From positions 1-14,783 of the forward strand of contig JAFATL010000335.1 of NCBI GenBank assembly GCA_019243975.1: a DNA stretch of 14,783 nucleotides. Direction: 5' to 3'. Source of the DNA: Actinomycetota bacterium. GTDB lineage: Bacteria; Actinomycetota; Acidimicrobiia; Acidimicrobiales; JAFATL01. Made by a program: the position numbers and the translations under genes. The notes under the pieces are model-generated. The model did no database searches. It had not been told where the DNA came from and saw nothing but the letters and a program-made list of their open reading frames with translations. The stretch's first letter is position 1, and the number at the start of each line of letters is the position of its first letter. Shown one piece after another: positions 13,120-14,783 of this stretch.

Positions 13120-14783
13120 TTGTTGAACAACCCGAGCATGAGACTCCGGAGAATCAGCAGTGCGATGGCGGGCGTGCTCACGCTGGCGTCTGTGATCGTG
13201 CTTTCAGCCCCCCCGTCGGCGCACGCGGCCAACGCGGCGATCACGTCGGCGACGGGACCCCTGACCAAGATCGAAATCAGCCCCGACCTCACCTGCAACG
13301 TGCAGCACCGGGTCGATCCCGCCCCCGAGTTCTTCGGCGGGAACGCCTGCGGCACGCTGGTGGCGTTGGGCCCGACCACGGCCACGTCCACGCTGTACGG
13401 CCCGGCCGACATCCCCGCGGGTGAGAACGCCTCGCCCCGCACCCCGTTCACCCCGGTGAGCCAGAGCGGCGTGAGCGGCACGGGCACCATCGGCGACCCG
13501 TACCTCATCACCACCGTCGTCGCCCTCGGCGACACGGGCGTGCAGCTCACCGAGACCGACAGCTACGTGGCCGGCAACGACTGGTACCGCACCGACGTCG
13601 CCATCAACAACTCCACGAGCAATGAGGTCCGGGCGATCGTCTACCGGGTGGGCGACTGCTTCCTGCAGGGCTCCGACCAGGGCTACGGCAAGTTCGATCC
13701 CAACGACGGCTCGATTGCCTGCGTCGCCTCCACCTCGCCGGCCACCCGCACCGAGAAGTGGACGCCGCTCACCAGCGGCAGCCGCTACTACGAGGCCGGG
13801 TTCCAGTCGGTGTGGACCAAGGTCGGCACCCGCACCGAGTTCCCGAGCACGTGCGAGTGCTCCACCTTCCAGGACAACGGCGCCGGCCTGAGCTGGACCG
13901 TGACCGTCCTGGCCGGGCAGACCAACACGGTCTCGCACCGCACGACGCTCTCGCCTGGACCGCCCGCGGTCGTGAAGTCGGCCGACAAGGACGGCGTTCC
14001 GCCCAGCCCGGCCCCGTCGTCGGCCGCCGCGCCGTCGAGCCCGAGCGCCCCGTCGCTCCCGATCCCGGGTGCGCCTGGTGCCACGCCTGCTCCCACCACT
14101 GATCCCAACGCCAAGGTCACCGACGGCTACACGATCAGCGTGATCAACCCGACGGCGACGCCCATCAAGCTGGCCACCATCACCGACAACCTGCCGGCCG
14201 GGTTCAGCTACGTGCCCAACAGCACGACGGGCGTGACCACGACCGAGCCGGTGATCTCCAACAACGGCAGCACGCTGACGTGGAAGGAGCCCAAGGGCAA
14301 GGTCTACACAGTGCCGGCGTTCGACAGCATCTCGCTGCACTTCAACGTCTACGTCCCGCAGGCCCCGACGTGCGGCACCTTCTACAACGACGCTTCGGCG
14401 AGCGGTGACACCCCTGTCGCTCCCGCCGTGCACACGGCCCCGGTGACGGTGTTCTGCCAGGCCGACCTCGTTGCCGAGCCGGCTGTGATCGACGTCAACA
14501 ACCCGCCGGGCGTCAACCTGTTCACCCTGAAGGCGCACCTGACCGACCACACGACGCACGCCGGTCTCGCCGGTCGCTTCCTCACCTTCACGGCCATGGG
14601 CAAGGACCTCTGTGGGCCCGTGAAGACCGACAACACCGGCACGGCGACCTGCAGCGACATCTCCAACGTGGCGAACGATGTCCAAGTGCTCATCAACCCG
14701 CTCGGCTACGACGTCGAGTTCAAGGGTGACGGCGCCTACTCGCCGCTCAAGGCCCACGGCCCCGCCGTGCAGGTCGGCCCCGT
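13120..14783 (+). CDS. Secreted surface protein with DUF11-like and Ig-like domains, 3'-partial
   Basis: The frame is open from TTG 13120 to the window edge (more than 554 codons), so the C-terminus is missing. A signal peptide (RLRRISSAMAGVLTLASV..., cleavage after AHA) precedes a beta-rich region at about 45-285 containing cysteines (DLTCN, NACG, GDCF, IACV, STCECS). Its pattern (DSYVAGNDWYRTDVAI, then an LQGSDQGYG stretch) resembles a domain I recall from other actinobacterial surface proteins. A Pro/Ser/Ala linker (about 291-330) leads to a DUF11-like domain (332-446: YTISVINPT, ITDNLPAGFSYV). After that comes an Ig-like domain (from about 448) with VEFKGDGAYSPLKAHG at its end. More domains probably follow beyond the window. 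A cell-envelope role is likely; the specific function is unknown. Starting at ATG 13138 would lose only six residues. Confidence 0.8.
   Translation, partial: MLNNPSMRLRRISSAMAGVLTLASVIVLSAPPSAHAANAAITSATGPLTKIEISPDLTCNVQHRVDPAPEFFGGNACGTLVALGPTTATSTLYGPADIPAGENASPRTPFTPVSQSGVSGTGTIGDPYLITTVVALGDTGVQLTETDSYVAGNDWYRTDVAINNSTSNEVRAIVYRVGDCFLQGSDQGYGKFDPNDGSIACVASTSPATRTEKWTPLTSGSRYYEAGFQSVWTKVGTRTEFPSTCECSTFQDNGAGLSWTVTVLAGQTNTVSHRTTLSPGPPAVVKSADKDGVPPSPAPSSAAAPSSPSAPSLPIPGAPGATPAPTTDPNAKVTDGYTISVINPTATPIKLATITDNLPAGFSYVPNSTTGVTTTEPVISNNGSTLTWKEPKGKVYTVPAFDSISLHFNVYVPQAPTCGTFYNDASASGDTPVAPAVHTAPVTVFCQADLVAEPAVIDVNNPPGVNLFTLKAHLTDHTTHAGLAGRFLTFTAMGKDLCGPVKTDNTGTATCSDISNVANDVQVLINPLGYDVEFKGDGAYSPLKAHGPAVQVGP

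Noticed and set aside
13204..14757. 517-codon open frame on the minus strand at the right edge
   Set aside because: The + strand frame has a signal peptide, an RBS and recognisable DUF11/Ig-like domains. The minus frame has no domain and a biased G/R/V/D/H composition.

Overview
The window is about 70% G+C. Every convincing gene lies on the + strand, and genes are separated by 0 to about 110 bases, often with ATGA or GTGA stop/start overlaps. GTG and TTG starts, lipoprotein signals and an actinobacterial-type oxidase subunit IV domain point to a high-GC Gram-positive, probably Actinomycetota. An Acidimicrobiia-like relative is my guess, and no rRNA or marker gene is present to prove it. No RNA genes, CRISPR array or insertion sequence were found, and no stretch longer than 300 bases lacks a gene.

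Region 1 (2-1777) is heme biosynthesis: a heme A synthase (CtaA, 5' end outside the window) fused in frame to heme O synthase (CtaB). The junction holds a 52-base near-perfect palindrome, followed by an internal ribosome site and GTG that could start CtaB separately.

Region 2 (1806-5395) is the unusual part. It encodes a full-length paralogue of cytochrome oxidase subunit I that keeps the three heme-ligand histidines but has lost all three CuB histidines. Next come a diverged subunit III-like protein, a subunit IV-like membrane protein ending in a type-1 (blue) copper domain instead of CuA, and a TlpA/ResA-like lipoprotein thioredoxin. The genes are tightly spaced and look co-translated. I read this as an oxidase-like complex that cannot do normal O2 reduction, used for electron transfer, sensing or assembly; that reading is inference.

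Region 3 (5492-10414) is a complete, conventional caa3-type cytochrome c oxidase operon. It has CtaC with CuA and a fused cytochrome c, CtaD with all metal ligands, CtaE, a small subunit IV, and the assembly factor CtaG. Regions 1 and 3 work together: CtaB and CtaA make heme O and heme A, CtaG (and possibly the TlpA-like protein) helps load copper, and CtaC-F form the terminal oxidase.

Region 4 (10525-14783) holds two secreted or surface proteins unrelated to respiration. One has four Calx-beta domains, a 19-glycine linker and six propeller-like repeats. The other, cut by the right edge, has a signal peptide, a cysteine-containing beta-rich domain, a Pro/Ser/Ala linker, a DUF11-like domain and an Ig-like domain. 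Hairpins at the ends of these genes are possible terminators.
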